Assembly: GCF_000720135.1 (NCBI RefSeq)
Contig: NZ_JOIU01000026.1
Span: forward strand, 124,001 to 188,000
DNA length: 64,000 bases
Direction of reading: 5' to 3'
Origin: Streptomyces sp. NRRL S-1022
GTDB taxonomy: Bacteria > Actinomycetota > Actinomycetes > Streptomycetales > Streptomycetaceae
Shown here: positions 1-9,746 of the stretch, in pieces
Layout: the number at the start of each line of letters is the position of its first letter
Numbering within the stretch: the first letter of the stretch is position 1
Position numbers and translations under genes: made by a program
Notes under the pieces: generated by a model
Databases searched by the model: none
What the model was told of the DNA's origin: nothing
What the model saw: the letters and a program-made list of their open reading frames with translations, nothing else

Positions 1-74
1 TCGTCCCGCTCGCCCTCGGCCTGCGAGGGTGTGCGCGAGTACCACGCGTCGTAATCAGGGGCTCCGGATTTCAT
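1..74 (-). CDS. N-terminus of an unidentified protein (cut by window edge)
   Basis: Only about 24 codons are inside the window, reading MKSGAPDYDAWYSRTPSQAE and on to the edge. The start is convincing: an AAGGAGG ribosome binding site lies about 6 nt before the ATG at 72-74. I do not recognise the family from this short piece. Confidence 0.6.
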   Translation of the reverse strand, partial: MKSGAPDYDAWYSRTPSQAEGERD

Positions 75-124
75 GACGGGCCTCCTTCGTCGCTCACGTC
101 CATCCTCCCCCTCTCAGGCCGTCT

Positions 125-343
125 GTGGCCTCTCGTACGAACGGCGCTCCAGCGTCGTCCGGAGAGGCGATCCGCGGCCGGGCAGCGCCCGCACCATCGG
201 CCGTCGCCAGGTCGTCGGCACCGACGGTGAACGGCCTGCAGCCGAAGATCAACGGCCTCGGGCGCGCCGGCAAAGCACGTGTGGTGATCGGCGGCGTGGC
301 CGCTGCGGTGGCCGCAGCCGTCCTCATCGCCCTTTCTCGGTGA
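125..343 (+). CDS. possible small tail-anchored membrane protein
   Basis: A GTG-initiated frame of 72 codons. Residues 1-50 are Ala/Pro/Arg rich and hydrophilic. Residues about 53-70 form one hydrophobic helix (VVIGGVAAAVAAAVLIAL) with Arg/Lys just before it, the look of a C-terminal membrane anchor. It would be transcribed divergently from the gene at the left edge. There is no clear Shine-Dalgarno, and other frames are also open, so the call rests on the hydrophobic tail alone. Confidence 0.33.
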   Translation: MASRTNGAPASSGEAIRGRAAPAPSAVARSSAPTVNGLQPKINGLGRAGKARVVIGGVAAAVAAAVLIALSR

Positions 344-467
344 GGACGCACCGTCCCGACTCATTGCTCCCGCCGCGGCGGATGTCGATGGCGTCGATCT
401 CGCCGTGGGGGTAGTGACCGCCGTCGTACCGCGCCTCACCCGCACCCGGGCGAGGCGGAGTGCGGCG

Positions 468-1130
468 TCAGCCGCCGGCCACGGCGCGCACCGCCTCCTC
501 CACCGGCGTGGACCCGCTGATCAGCTGGAGGATGCGCCCGGCGGTCCTGGGCTCGTGGAGCAGGGCGGCGAGCACCGCAGCCACGTCATCGCGCGGCACC
601 TGGCCGCGGTCGGTGTGCTCGGCGAGCGTGACGCGGCCGCTACCGGGGTCGTCGGTCAGCATCCCCGGGCGCAGAATCGTCCAGTCCAGTCCCGGACGGG
701 AGGCGATGTCGGCGTCCGCCTCGCCCTTGGCCTTCAGGTAGGCGGCGAACACCGGGTCGGTGCCGGGCGGCGGCGGGCTGTCCACGCCCATCGCGGAGAT
801 CACCAGGAAGCGGCGCACCCCGGCGCGCTCGGCCGCGTCGGCGAGGAGGATGGCCGCGTTCCGGTCCACCGTCTGCTTGCGGGCCGCGCCGCTGCCCGGT
901 CCGGCGCCCGCGGCGAACAGTGCCGCGTCGGCGCCGCCAAGGTGGCCGGCCACCTCATCCAGCGAGGCGTGCTCCAGATCGCACACCACCGGTTCCGCGC
1001 CGTCCGCGCGCAGGTCGTCGGCATGGTCCGGGTTGCGGATCAGCCCTGTGACGTTGTCGCCGCGCGCCGAGAGCAGCCGGGTCAGCCGGCGCGCGATCTT
1101 TCCGTGTCCACCCGCGATCACAATGTGCAT
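468..1130 (-). CDS. NAD(P)-binding SDR-like protein (NmrA/atypical SDR)
   Basis: 220 residues. The N-terminus MHIVIAGGHGKIARRL carries the glycine-rich dinucleotide-binding turn after the first beta strand. A central FLVISAMGVDSP and later YLKAKGEAD match the serine and Tyr/Lys-like positions of atypical SDRs that bind NAD(P) without classical dehydrogenation. Length fits the family of about 210-220 residues. It is probably a cytoplasmic redox-sensing or epimerase-like protein; the substrate cannot be told. It stands alone, with a dead transposase behind its start. Confidence 0.85.
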   Translation of the reverse strand: MHIVIAGGHGKIARRLTRLLSARGDNVTGLIRNPDHADDLRADGAEPVVCDLEHASLDEVAGHLGGADAALFAAGAGPGSGAARKQTVDRNAAILLADAAERAGVRRFLVISAMGVDSPPPPGTDPVFAAYLKAKGEADADIASRPGLDWTILRPGMLTDDPGSGRVTLAEHTDRGQVPRDDVAAVLAALLHEPRTAGRILQLISGSTPVEEAVRAVAGG

Positions 1131-1271
1131 GGAGTCATTCTTGCCACTCGCGACCGCTTACGCCGGGCTGCGGGACTGGTGCGGCAGGCCGGGTCCCGCG
1201 GTTGCCGTAAAGCCGGCGTACTCGCGCACCGCGCCGGCGCGCGGATCTCGGGCTGTGAACGATCGCGGTTC

Positions 1272-1663
1272 ATGGGGCGGGGAGATCTCACGGACGAGCA
1301 GTGCGCGGTGCCGGAGCCGTCGTTGCCGAAGGGTGTCGGCGCGACATGCCCGTCGAGTACGGGCCGTGGGGCCGTGTCCACGACCTGTTCCGCCGATGGC
1401 AGTGGAACGGCACCCGGCACCGGATCCTCACCCGGCTCCAGTCTCTGGCCGACGGGAAGGGTGCGATCGCGTGGGACCTGAGCGTCGACTCCACGGTCTG
1501 CCCCGCGCCCACCAGCATGCGGCCGGGGCCCGCGATCAAGATGCGCCACGTCGCCGGAATCCTCGGGGAACCGGCCCGGACGGGACACCTCGCGAGCGAT
1601 GTCCGCCACAGGCTGGACCGCAGCGTGGCGACGCGCGCGACCCCGCGCCCCGAAGCCAGCTGA
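1272..1663 (+). pseudogene. IS5-family transposase relic
   Basis: The frame from ATG 1272 reads MGRGDLTDEQ, the usual N-terminus of Streptomyces IS5-type transposases. It breaks after about 20 codons. A second frame (from about 1345) then reads VEYGPWGRVHDLFRRWQWNG and WDLSVDSTVC, the helix and the first DDE aspartate region. A third frame (from about 1500) carries the following RAHQHAAGAR. About 30 residues normally between the first two blocks are missing, and the C-terminal DDE residues are absent. The element is therefore frameshifted, internally deleted and truncated. No terminal inverted repeats or target duplication were found. Confidence 0.8.
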
Positions 1664-1689
1664 CCGGTGCTCAGCCCCTCGCGCTGTCG

Positions 1690-4158
1690 TCAGGAGTGCG
1701 CGAGCCGGGCCGCGAGATAGGGCGCGGTGGCGCTGCGGCGGGCCCTCGCCACCTTGGCCGGCGGGCCCGCCGCGACCACCCGCCCGCCCGCGTCGCCGCC
1801 GCCCGGACCGAGGTCGATGACCCAGTCGGCGGTGGCGATCGTGTGCAGGTCGTGCTCGACGAGGACGACCGTGTTGCCGGCGTCTACGAGCCGGTGCAGC
1901 TGTCGCAGCAGCAGCGTGATGTCCGAGGGGTGCAGCCCCGCCGTCGGCTCGTCGAGCAGGTAGAGCGCGTGCCCGCGGCGGGCTCGCTGCAGTTCGGTGG
2001 CCAGTTTGATGCGTTGCGCCTCACCGCCGCTGAGTTCCGTCGCGGGCTGGCCCAGCCGCAGGTACCCCAGTCCCACCTCGCGCAGCGTCTCCAGACTGCG
2101 GGAGGCGGCCGGGACGGCGGACAGGAACTCGGCGGCGGCGTCGACGGACAGCGCCAGTACTTCCGCGATGTTCTTGCCGCGGTGGGTGACTTCCAGCGTT
2201 TCGGCGTTGTAGCGGGCGCCCTCGCAGGTCGGGCACGGCGCGTAGGTGCCGGGCAGGAACAGCAGTTCCACCGCGACGAATCCTTCGCCCTGGCAGGTCT
2301 CGCACCGTCCTTCGGGCACGTTGAAGGAGAACCGCCCGGCCGAGTAGCCGCGCGCCCTGGCCTCGTCCGTCGCCGCGTACAGCTTGCGCACCGCGTCGAA
2401 CATCCCGGTGTAGGTGGCCAGGTTGGACCGGGGAGTGCGGCCGATGGGCCGTTGGTCGACCCGGACCAGCCGGTCGAAGGACTCGATCCCCGACGCGTCC
2501 TGGACGTCGACCTCCAGCTGCGCCTCGTCGGGCTCCTCGGGTACGAGTCCGAGGTGGCCGCGGACGACCTCGGCGAGCACCTGCGTCACCAGCGTCGACT
2601 TCCCGGAACCGGACACGCCCGTCACCGCCGTCAGTACGCAGAGCGGTACGTCGACGGACACGTCGTGCAGATTGTGGCGGGAGACGCCGCTCAGGTGCAG
2701 CCAGCCGTGCGGTGTCCGCGGGCGGTGACCGAGCGGCTGGGCACGCCCGAACAGGTACTGGCTCGTGGCCGACTCCCCGACCCGCTCAAGACCGGCGACC
2801 GGGCCGCTGTACAGCACGCGTCCGCCGCCCTCGCCCGCACCGGGGCCGATGTCGACCACCCAGTCAGCCCGCCGTACGACGTCCATGTCGTGCTCCACGA
2901 CGAACAGCGAGTTGCCCGCCGCCTTGAGGCGGTCCAGCACGTCCAGCAGCGGTTCCGCGTCAGCCGGGTGCAGGCCCGCGGAGGGTTCGTCGAGGACGTA
3001 GACGACGCCGAACAGCCCCGAGCGCAGCTGGGTGGCGATCCGCAGGCGCTGCGCCTCGCCGGGCGACAGGGTCGTCGAGCGGCGCCCGAGGCTGAGATAT
3101 CCGAGGCCCAGGTCGAGCAGTACGTCGATCCGCGCGACCAGATCGCCGCAGATCCGGACCGCGACCTCGGTCGTCTCCCCGGACCGGGCGGTCGACGTGG
3201 TGGCGTCGGCCTCGGACCGCCCCGCGACGGGCCGCAGCAGCGCCACGACCTCGGTGAGCGGCATCGCGTTGATCTCGGCGATGGAACGTCCGGCGAAGGT
3301 CACGGCGAGCGCCTCGGGCCGCAGTCCGCTGCCGTGGCACTCGGGGCAGGGCACACTCCTGACGAACCGGAGCGCCCGTTCGCGCATCTTCTCGCTCTTG
3401 GAGTCGGCGAGGACGTGCATGACGTGCTTGCGGGCGCTCCAGAACTTGCCCTGGTAGCCGTAGTCGATGCGGTCCTCCTCCGGCTCGATGTACACGGAGG
3501 GCTGCTCGTCCGTGTACAGCAGCCAGTCCCGGTCCTTCTTCCTGAGCCTGCGCCACGGTCGGTCGATGTCGATTCCCAGGCCGTTCACGACACTGCGCAG
3601 GTTGGCGCCCTGCCAGGCGCCCGGCCAGGCGGCGATCGCCCCCTCGCGGATGCTCAGCGAGGGGTCCGGGACGAGCAGGTCCTCGGCGACGTCGTGCACG
3701 ACGCCCAGCCCGTGGCACTCCGGGCAGGCGCCGGCCGCGGTGTTGGGTGAGAACGACTCGGCATCCAGCCGTGTGGCCCCGGGCGGATAGGTGCCGGCGC
3801 GGGAGTACAGGATGCGCAGCAGATTGGACAGCGTGGTGATGGTGCCGACCGTCGATCGCGAGCTGGGCGACCCGCGTCGCTGCTGCAGGGCCACGGCCGG
3901 CGGCAGGCCGGTGATTTCCTGCACGTGCGGTGCGCCGACCTGTTGCAACAGCCTTCGGGCGTACGGTGCCACGGACTCGAAGTAGCGCCGCTGGGCCTCC
4001 GCGTAGAGCGTGCCGAACGCGAGCGAGGACTTGCCCGAACCGGAGACGCCGGTGAAGGCGACCATCGCGTCCCGCGGAACGTCGACATCGATGTTCCGCA
4101 GGTTGTTCTCACTGGCGCCTCGGACATGCACGAAGGGGTCCGTCGCGTCCTTGTTCAC
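1690..4158 (-). CDS. UvrA-like excinuclease ABC subunit (class II, UvrA2 type)
   Basis: 822 residues, shorter than housekeeping UvrA (about 940-1000). It has two ABC ATPase modules: Walker A GVSGSGKSSLA near residue 40 and GVSGSGKSTLV near 500, with signature LSPGEAQRLRIATQ and LSGGEAQRIKLATE, each followed by LDEP(S/T)AGLHP. Zinc-finger cysteines appear as CPECHGLG, CPECHGSG and CETCQGEG/CPTCEGAR. Such shortened class II UvrAs often lack the full UvrB-binding module and are linked to tolerance of DNA-binding drugs (DrrC-type). Start chosen at GTG 4156-4158, with an AGGAAGG immediately upstream. It is divergent from the membrane protein at 4374; no resistance partner gene is adjacent. Confidence 0.9.
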   Translation of the reverse strand: MNKDATDPFVHVRGASENNLRNIDVDVPRDAMVAFTGVSGSGKSSLAFGTLYAEAQRRYFESVAPYARRLLQQVGAPHVQEITGLPPAVALQQRRGSPSSRSTVGTITTLSNLLRILYSRAGTYPPGATRLDAESFSPNTAAGACPECHGLGVVHDVAEDLLVPDPSLSIREGAIAAWPGAWQGANLRSVVNGLGIDIDRPWRRLRKKDRDWLLYTDEQPSVYIEPEEDRIDYGYQGKFWSARKHVMHVLADSKSEKMRERALRFVRSVPCPECHGSGLRPEALAVTFAGRSIAEINAMPLTEVVALLRPVAGRSEADATTSTARSGETTEVAVRICGDLVARIDVLLDLGLGYLSLGRRSTTLSPGEAQRLRIATQLRSGLFGVVYVLDEPSAGLHPADAEPLLDVLDRLKAAGNSLFVVEHDMDVVRRADWVVDIGPGAGEGGGRVLYSGPVAGLERVGESATSQYLFGRAQPLGHRPRTPHGWLHLSGVSRHNLHDVSVDVPLCVLTAVTGVSGSGKSTLVTQVLAEVVRGHLGLVPEEPDEAQLEVDVQDASGIESFDRLVRVDQRPIGRTPRSNLATYTGMFDAVRKLYAATDEARARGYSAGRFSFNVPEGRCETCQGEGFVAVELLFLPGTYAPCPTCEGARYNAETLEVTHRGKNIAEVLALSVDAAAEFLSAVPAASRSLETLREVGLGYLRLGQPATELSGGEAQRIKLATELQRARRGHALYLLDEPTAGLHPSDITLLLRQLHRLVDAGNTVVLVEHDLHTIATADWVIDLGPGGGDAGGRVVAAGPPAKVARARRSATAPYLAARLAHS

Positions 4159-4373
4159 CCTTCCTGAGTACCTGATCGCGCCGGGAACCGCGCGGCAGGC
4201 GCCGTGACCGGGCCCCGCTCACACGAGCATCCGGAGAATCCCGGCTTCGGCGACAACAGCCCCGTACCGCCCGCACCCGCCGGCAGGGCCAGCGTGTCAC
4301 GCGGCGTCGGCGTTTACCCCGGGGGCATCCTGTGGGCACGTGCGATCGCGGGGGCAGCCGACGAGAAGGAGTC

Positions 4374-5495
4374 ATGCGGGTGTCGTCTCAGGGCGTTACG
4401 GTCGTGGCCCTCCTGGCGGATCCGGACGCGCCGACGGAGATCGCACAGCGCATGGCCCGGATACTTGCCGATCGGCTCGCCGACACGTCGGACCAGGGCC
4501 GACGGTTCGACGTCGAGGTGGTGAGCGAGCCCTTCACCGCGGGGACCGAGGACCCGCCCGCCTTGATGCACCGGATCATGGAACGCGGAAGTGCGGAGAA
4601 TTGGGACATCGTCGTGGCCCTCACCGACCTTCCGCTGCACTCACAGGGGCGCAAGCTCGTGGTGGATCTGAGTCACGAACACGGCGTGGCGCTGCTGTCC
4701 CTTCCCACGCTGGGGGGCTTCCGGCTGCAGACCAGGGCCCGGCAGGCCGTGGAAGAAGTCGTGCTCAGCTTGGCGGGCCCGCAGGCCACTGGGGCTGAGG
4801 GGCCTCCGGGGAGTCAGCCGCTGCGGGGGCCCTTCATCGGTCGTCTCACGCCTATCCGTCCGGGCCAGGTCGGTGAGGAGGAGATCGCCGATCTTCGGTA
4901 CATCGTCAGCGGGCCGCGCGGTTACCTGAGGGTGCTCCTCGGTATGGTCCGCGCCAACCGGCCGTGGCGCTTGGTGCCGGGCTTGTCGAAAGCCCTGGCG
5001 GCCGCACTCGCCACGGGAGCGGTCGCCACTGTGAACTCCACCATCTGGAGCCTGGCCGTGTCCCTGGGCACCCCGCGCCTCGTGATCGCCATGGTCGGGT
5101 CCGTCGCGCTCATGATCGGCTGGTTGATCGTGGACGCGAACCTGTGGCATCGAACGGATGAGGCATCGCCGGAGGCGAGGAAGAGGGCGGCTCTCTACAA
5201 CGCCTCGACGGTCGTGACCGTGGGTATCGGGGTGCTCGTCTGCTACGTGGGGTTGATGGTCATCAACTTGGTGTGGGCGCTGTTCATCCTCAGCGACCGG
5301 GTGTTCGCTTCCATGACACGGACCCCGCTGCACGGTACGGAGTACTGGACGTTGTCCTGGTTCGTCGCTTCGGTCGCCACGGTGGGCGGCGCGCTGGGAT
5401 CGGGCTTGGAGAGCGACGAGGCGATCCGGGCAGCCGCCTACTCCAAGCGCGAACAGGAACGTCGCAGCGCGCTGCAGGGCGACCACGGTGACTGA
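4374..5495 (+). CDS. four-pass membrane protein of unknown function
   Basis: About 373 residues. The first 165 residues are soluble and look alpha/beta (VTVVALLADPDAPTE; IVVALTDLPLHSQGRKLVV). Four hydrophobic segments follow at about residues 200-225, 235-258, 278-310 and 330-350. The acidic/basic C-terminus ends in QGDHGD. I do not recognise a named family; a cytosolic sensor-like domain attached to a membrane domain is a fair description. ATG 4374 and GTG 4380 are both possible starts: the AAGGAG at 4365-4370 is only 3 nt from the ATG but at an ideal distance from the GTG. Confidence 0.82.
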   Translation: MRVSSQGVTVVALLADPDAPTEIAQRMARILADRLADTSDQGRRFDVEVVSEPFTAGTEDPPALMHRIMERGSAENWDIVVALTDLPLHSQGRKLVVDLSHEHGVALLSLPTLGGFRLQTRARQAVEEVVLSLAGPQATGAEGPPGSQPLRGPFIGRLTPIRPGQVGEEEIADLRYIVSGPRGYLRVLLGMVRANRPWRLVPGLSKALAAALATGAVATVNSTIWSLAVSLGTPRLVIAMVGSVALMIGWLIVDANLWHRTDEASPEARKRAALYNASTVVTVGIGVLVCYVGLMVINLVWALFILSDRVFASMTRTPLHGTEYWTLSWFVASVATVGGALGSGLESDEAIRAAAYSKREQERRSALQGDHGD

Positions 5496-5804
5496 CTGGT
5501 GACCTCGGTCGGAGACGCGCCGTCGGCAGGTGGTCGTCCGGGTCCCGGAACTGCGCTGATCGGACGGTGCGTGGCTGTTTCGCCTCGGGGCCGACGGGGA
5601 CCCGGACGCCACGCCGCCGGAGCGCCGAAGCTCCGCCTGGCAGGCCGGCGGCGGCACCACCCGTTCCACCCGAACCGGGTGAACGGCCACAGAGGCGTGC
5701 CGGAGCCACGGACCCCGTCTCGGCGATTTTCGGGAGTCAGGCTCTTCGTGCCGTCTCCATCACCGTCGTGCCGCGGTCATGCCGCGACACCGAGGGAAGT
5801 CATC
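5496..5804. other. intergenic region, 309 nt, no gene seen
   Basis: Between the membrane protein and fdhA. No convincing coding frame, hairpin or operator was found; the fdhA promoter should lie here. Confidence 0.5.
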
Positions 5805-6980
5805 ATGAAAGCAGCGGTATATGAGGGACCGCGAACGGTCACCGTGAAGGACGTACCGGACGCGAAGATCGAACACCCCTGCGACATCATCGTCAAGATC
5901 ACCACCACCAACATCTGCGGTTCGGACCTGCACATGTACGAGGGCCGCACCTCGTTCGAGTCCGGCCGCACCCTGGGACACGAGAACATGGGCCAGGTGG
6001 TGGAGGTCGGCTCGGCCGTCCGCAAGGTCCAGGTCGGCGAGTACGTGGTCCTGCCCTTCAACATCGCGTGCGGCTTCTGCAAGCAGTGCGAGCGGGGTCT
6101 GACCAACTACTGCCTGACCATGCAGCCGGAACCGGCCCTCGCCGGAGCCGCCTACGGATTCGCCGACATGGGCCCCTACCAGGGCGGCCAGGCGGAGCTG
6201 CTGCGCGTACCTTACGGCGATTTCAACGCGCTGCGTCTGGGTGAGGACGCCGCCGACCGGCAGACCGACTACGTGATGCTCGCCGACATCTTCCCCACCG
6301 GCTATCACGCCACCGAGATGGCCGGCGTAAAACCGGGCGACCAGACGATCGTCTTCGGGGCCGGTCCCGTCGGGCTGATGGCGGCCTACTCCGCCCTCCT
6401 CAAGGGCGCCGGCCGCGTCTGGGTGGCCGACCACCAGCCCGACCGGCTGCGCAAGGCGGAGGAGATCGGGGCCATCCCGGTCAACACCGCCGAGCAGAAC
6501 CCGGCGGAGGTCGTCAAGGAGGCCACCCTCGGTCTGGGCGCCGACAACGGCTGTGAGTGCGTCGGCTACCAGGCGCACGACCCCCAGGGACACGAGGACG
6601 CCAGCCTCACGCTCAACGGCCTGATCGACTCGGTCAGGTTCACCGGCGACATCGGCGTGGTGGGCGTGTTCCTGCCCCAGGATCCCGGCGGCGCGGAGGC
6701 CCAGGGCGAGCTGGAGGCGCAGGGCAAGGTGCCGATCGACTTCGGCATGATGTGGTTCAAGGGCCAGCGGATGGGCACCGGGCAGGCGCCGGTGAAGAGG
6801 TACAACCGGGCGTTGCGGGATCTGATCGCCGGCGGGAAGGCGAAGCCGAGCTTCGTCGTCTCCCACGAACTCAGCCTGGACGAGGCCCCCACCGCCTACG
6901 AGCACTTCGACGCCCGTGACGAGGGCTGGACCAAGGTGGTCCTGCATCCCAACGGACACGGCAACGGCCACAAGCGGTAG
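5805..6980 (+). CDS. fdhA: glutathione-independent formaldehyde dehydrogenase (zinc MDR)
   Basis: 391 residues of the zinc-dependent medium-chain dehydrogenase family. Catalytic zinc ligands are in NICGSD (Cys38) and GHEN (His59/Glu60). The structural zinc lobe has Cys89, Cys92, Cys95 and Cys103. The NAD-binding glycine turn reads FGAGPVGLMA near residue 183. The long insert with VGYQAHDPQGHEDAS and the HEDAS-type segment are typical of formaldehyde dismutase/glutathione-independent formaldehyde dehydrogenase. It would oxidise formaldehyde or related aldehydes with NAD in the cytoplasm. Start ATG 5805 follows GGGAAG. The C-terminus (HGNGHK) is His-rich. Confidence 0.9.
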   Translation: MKAAVYEGPRTVTVKDVPDAKIEHPCDIIVKITTTNICGSDLHMYEGRTSFESGRTLGHENMGQVVEVGSAVRKVQVGEYVVLPFNIACGFCKQCERGLTNYCLTMQPEPALAGAAYGFADMGPYQGGQAELLRVPYGDFNALRLGEDAADRQTDYVMLADIFPTGYHATEMAGVKPGDQTIVFGAGPVGLMAAYSALLKGAGRVWVADHQPDRLRKAEEIGAIPVNTAEQNPAEVVKEATLGLGADNGCECVGYQAHDPQGHEDASLTLNGLIDSVRFTGDIGVVGVFLPQDPGGAEAQGELEAQGKVPIDFGMMWFKGQRMGTGQAPVKRYNRALRDLIAGGKAKPSFVVSHELSLDEAPTAYEHFDARDEGWTKVVLHPNGHGNGHKR

Positions 6981-7289
6981 GAGAGCCGGGTCGCCGTCCG
7001 CCTGTGCCCCCCTGGACCGGTCCGGGAGACGGATGGCGATCTGCCCGTTCCCCGGTTGGAGTTGGGCGCAATCGCCTGCGCTCCGGCCGGACCTGGACCA
7101 ACGGCGATTGCCCGGCCCGGAGGACGGACGGCGGACGCTCAGCGGTGTCGGCAGTGACAGCACCACGTCCGGCCGCTGCGGCCGCCGGCCGGTTCGCGGA
7201 CCGCGTGGGAGGCTCTCCTTGCCCTACGGCTGCCGCACCACCACCAGGCCGAAGCGACCCGGCGGGGCGTTCCGGCTAGGCTCACGTCC
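6981..7289. other. intergenic region with one long-loop inverted repeat
   Basis: No gene is supported. A perfect 9-bp inverted repeat, GCAATCGCC at 7068-7076 and GGCGATTGC at 7103-7111, could form a hairpin with a 26-nt loop. It may be part of the fdhA transcript end or of the control region of the transporter downstream; no T-tract follows. Confidence 0.35.
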
Positions 7290-9464
7290 GTGACGTGGCT
7301 GCGGGCCTTCGGGGAGGTCGTGCGATCCGGGCTCACGATCGAGGAGACGCGGCTGGAGCCCCTGCTCGCGCTGCGCACGGCCGCCGGGGTGGCGATCGTC
7401 ATCGGACCGGCACTGTGGCTGATCTCCCCTGCGTATGCCGCGTCCGCCGCCCTCGGCGCCTACTCCGCGGGTGGGGCCACCTTCCAGCGCACCTGGCGAC
7501 CACGCAAGGTGATCGCGCTCGGCGCGGGCGCGGGTCTGGCGCTCAGCACCCTCGTGGGCTACCTGGCGGCGGGGCGACTCGTGACGTTCCTCCCGCTGCT
7601 GGCCGTATGGGCCTTTGCCGCGGGAATGGCGTGGGCCGTCGGATCGACCGCTGGGATCGTCGCGGCGACGACGGTCGGCAGCATGCTGGTGACCATCACC
7701 CTGCCCACGAGCGTCGGGCGAGCCCTGGAGCACGCCGGAGTCATCGCGCTCGGGGGTGTGGTGCAGGCCGTGCTGATCTTGCTGTTCCCGGTCCGCCGTT
7801 GGGGGGCGCATCGTGACGCGCTCGCCGACGCCCTGGCCGCCGTGGCGGACTACGCCCGCCGGCTGCGGCACGACCCGACCGCCCCGTTCGACCCGGAACC
7901 CTTGATGACGGCCCGGGACGCGGCCGCCGTGACGCCGTCACAGGCCCGCACCCGTCCCCCCGTCCTCCACGGCCCCCGGGGCCTAGCCGAGCGCATCCGG
8001 CCGGTCGTCGCCGCGCTCGCCGACCCGGACGTCGGCGCCCCGACGGAGGGACCCGGGCGGGACCGCGCGCGGGAGCTGCTCGGAGCGGCCGCCGACGTCC
8101 TGGACGCGGCCGCCCGTTCGATCCGCCTCGGCACTCCCGTCGGCGTGCCGCCCGGGAGCGCGGACGTCCTGCGCGTCGACGAGGAGCACGAGGTGCTGGA
8201 GGGGCCCGCCCGGCAGGCCGCCGAGCGGCTCGTGGAACTGCTCGGCGAGGCGTTGGAGATCGCCGGGAGCGGCTGCGCGCGCGAGAGGACGCCCATCCCG
8301 CCCGGCCCCGCCGGCGCCCGGTTCCTGGTGCGCCCGACCATGCTCCGGCTGGTCCCGGTCGTCGTCCGGGCGGTGCGCCGTGAACTCCGCCGGGACTCGC
8401 CCGTCTTCCGGCACGCCGTGCGCCTGGCGGCGGTGGCCACGCTCGGCTATCTGATCGCCGCCCGGCTCCCCCTGGGCCACGGCTACTGGGCGCCCATCGC
8501 CTCGGTGATGGTGATGCGGCCGGACTTCCACCGCACGTACGCGCGTGCGGTGGCCCGTCTCGCCGGGACCCTGGCGGGGGTCGGGCTCGCCACCGGGATG
8601 GTGCGGGCCCTGGGCCCGGACGCCCATGTGTTCGGCGCGCTGGCGGTGGTCTCGGCGGGGCTGTCGTACACGGTGATCCGTACCGGCTACGCCTACTCCC
8701 AGTGCTTCACCGCCGCGTACGTCGTCTTCCTGCTCGGCATGGGAGGCCAGGCATGGGAGCAGACGGTCCCGGAGCGGGTGGTGCTCACCCTGCTCGGCGG
8801 GGGCCTGGCGATGCTGGCCTACGTGGTGTTCCCCGCGTGGGAGACGCCCCGGCTGCCGGGCCGGCTCGCGGACTGGCTCGCCGCCAACGGCCGCTACGCG
8901 GCCGCGGTGCTCCGCAGCTACGCCGAACCGTCCCGGGAGCATCGCGCCGACATGCGCCGGGCCCTGCTGGCGAGCAGGGAGGCGCGTGCCGCCTGGCAGG
9001 AAGCCTACGACCAGGCGAGGCAGGAACCGGTCCGCCCCAGGGGTCTGACGATGCGCGAGGCACAGGATGCGCAGGAGGCCCTCAAGCGGTTCGGCCGGGC
9101 GGCGATGCTCATGGAGAGTCATGTCCCGCGGGCCGACAGCCGTTTCATCCCCGAGGCGGAGCGGTTCGCCGAGGCCCTTGAGGCGGACACCGCGCAGGCG
9201 GCAGACGCCGTGCGCGAGCACAGGAATCCGGACTGGGGGCACGTGGAGGAGGCGCTCCACGCGTGGGAGGGCGCCGCCGGGGACCGGAGCCCGGTGGTGC
9301 GGCGCGGGGCGGAACTGCAGAAGCGGGCCTTGCAGGACCTCGCGACGGCCGTGAGCCGCACGCCCCTGGAACGGGACGTCGGCTCCGCTCGCGAGGACCA
9401 GCGGGTGCGGGCGACCCTGGCTGCGGAAGGTGACGGATCGGGACCCGCGCACCGAGACGGGTGA
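7290..9464 (+). CDS. FUSC-family (aromatic acid exporter-like) membrane protein
   Basis: 724 residues with the duplicated layout of FUSC/YccS/ArAE proteins. There is a first bundle of about five hydrophobic helices (residues 30-170), a soluble region rich in Ala/Arg/Glu, and a second bundle (about 360-510) with the repeat-defining GHGYWAPIASVMVMRPDFHRT. A long soluble C-terminal helical domain follows. Family members are inner-membrane efflux proteins for aromatic acids or related compounds; the substrate here is unknown. The start is GTG 7290; no strong Shine-Dalgarno is visible. Transcribed alone, convergent with the ABC operon. Confidence 0.85.
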   Translation: MTWLRAFGEVVRSGLTIEETRLEPLLALRTAAGVAIVIGPALWLISPAYAASAALGAYSAGGATFQRTWRPRKVIALGAGAGLALSTLVGYLAAGRLVTFLPLLAVWAFAAGMAWAVGSTAGIVAATTVGSMLVTITLPTSVGRALEHAGVIALGGVVQAVLILLFPVRRWGAHRDALADALAAVADYARRLRHDPTAPFDPEPLMTARDAAAVTPSQARTRPPVLHGPRGLAERIRPVVAALADPDVGAPTEGPGRDRARELLGAAADVLDAAARSIRLGTPVGVPPGSADVLRVDEEHEVLEGPARQAAERLVELLGEALEIAGSGCARERTPIPPGPAGARFLVRPTMLRLVPVVVRAVRRELRRDSPVFRHAVRLAAVATLGYLIAARLPLGHGYWAPIASVMVMRPDFHRTYARAVARLAGTLAGVGLATGMVRALGPDAHVFGALAVVSAGLSYTVIRTGYAYSQCFTAAYVVFLLGMGGQAWEQTVPERVVLTLLGGGLAMLAYVVFPAWETPRLPGRLADWLAANGRYAAAVLRSYAEPSREHRADMRRALLASREARAAWQEAYDQARQEPVRPRGLTMREAQDAQEALKRFGRAAMLMESHVPRADSRFIPEAERFAEALEADTAQAADAVREHRNPDWGHVEEALHAWEGAAGDRSPVVRRGAELQKRALQDLATAVSRTPLERDVGSAREDQRVRATLAAEGDGSGPAHRDG

Positions 9465-9746
9465 CGGTGCCGGCGACGGGGAGCGCCGCGCCTCCCGGAA
9501 CGGGACATGGTCTCCCGGCCGCGTCGAGCACCGCCACACGTGCGCCGCTGTCGCCATCACGAGGACCAGACCCGCCCGAATCAGCAGTTCGATGCCCTCA
9601 TCGTTTCGACGCATGAACTTCTCCGCCTCGGCCCGTCACGATGAGCACCTTGCGAATGCCGGCAATCAGGCCGACGAGGTGCGGACGTGCCCGCGCCCGC
9701 CGCGGCACAGCGCGTGGCGGGCGCGGTGATCATTCGTTCCGACGGC

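Noticed and set aside
760..3750. Long plus-strand open frame (996 codons) opposite the UvrA-like gene
   Set aside because: It is the antisense shadow of a well-supported gene; composition is Gly/Arg/Pro/Val-rich with no motif except the short transposase relic at its start.
9510..9614. Minus-strand frame starting MRRNDEGIELLIRAGLVLVM with a hydrophobic stretch
   Set aside because: It continues antisense through the whole FUSC gene, lacks a ribosome binding site, and loses protein character after 30 residues.
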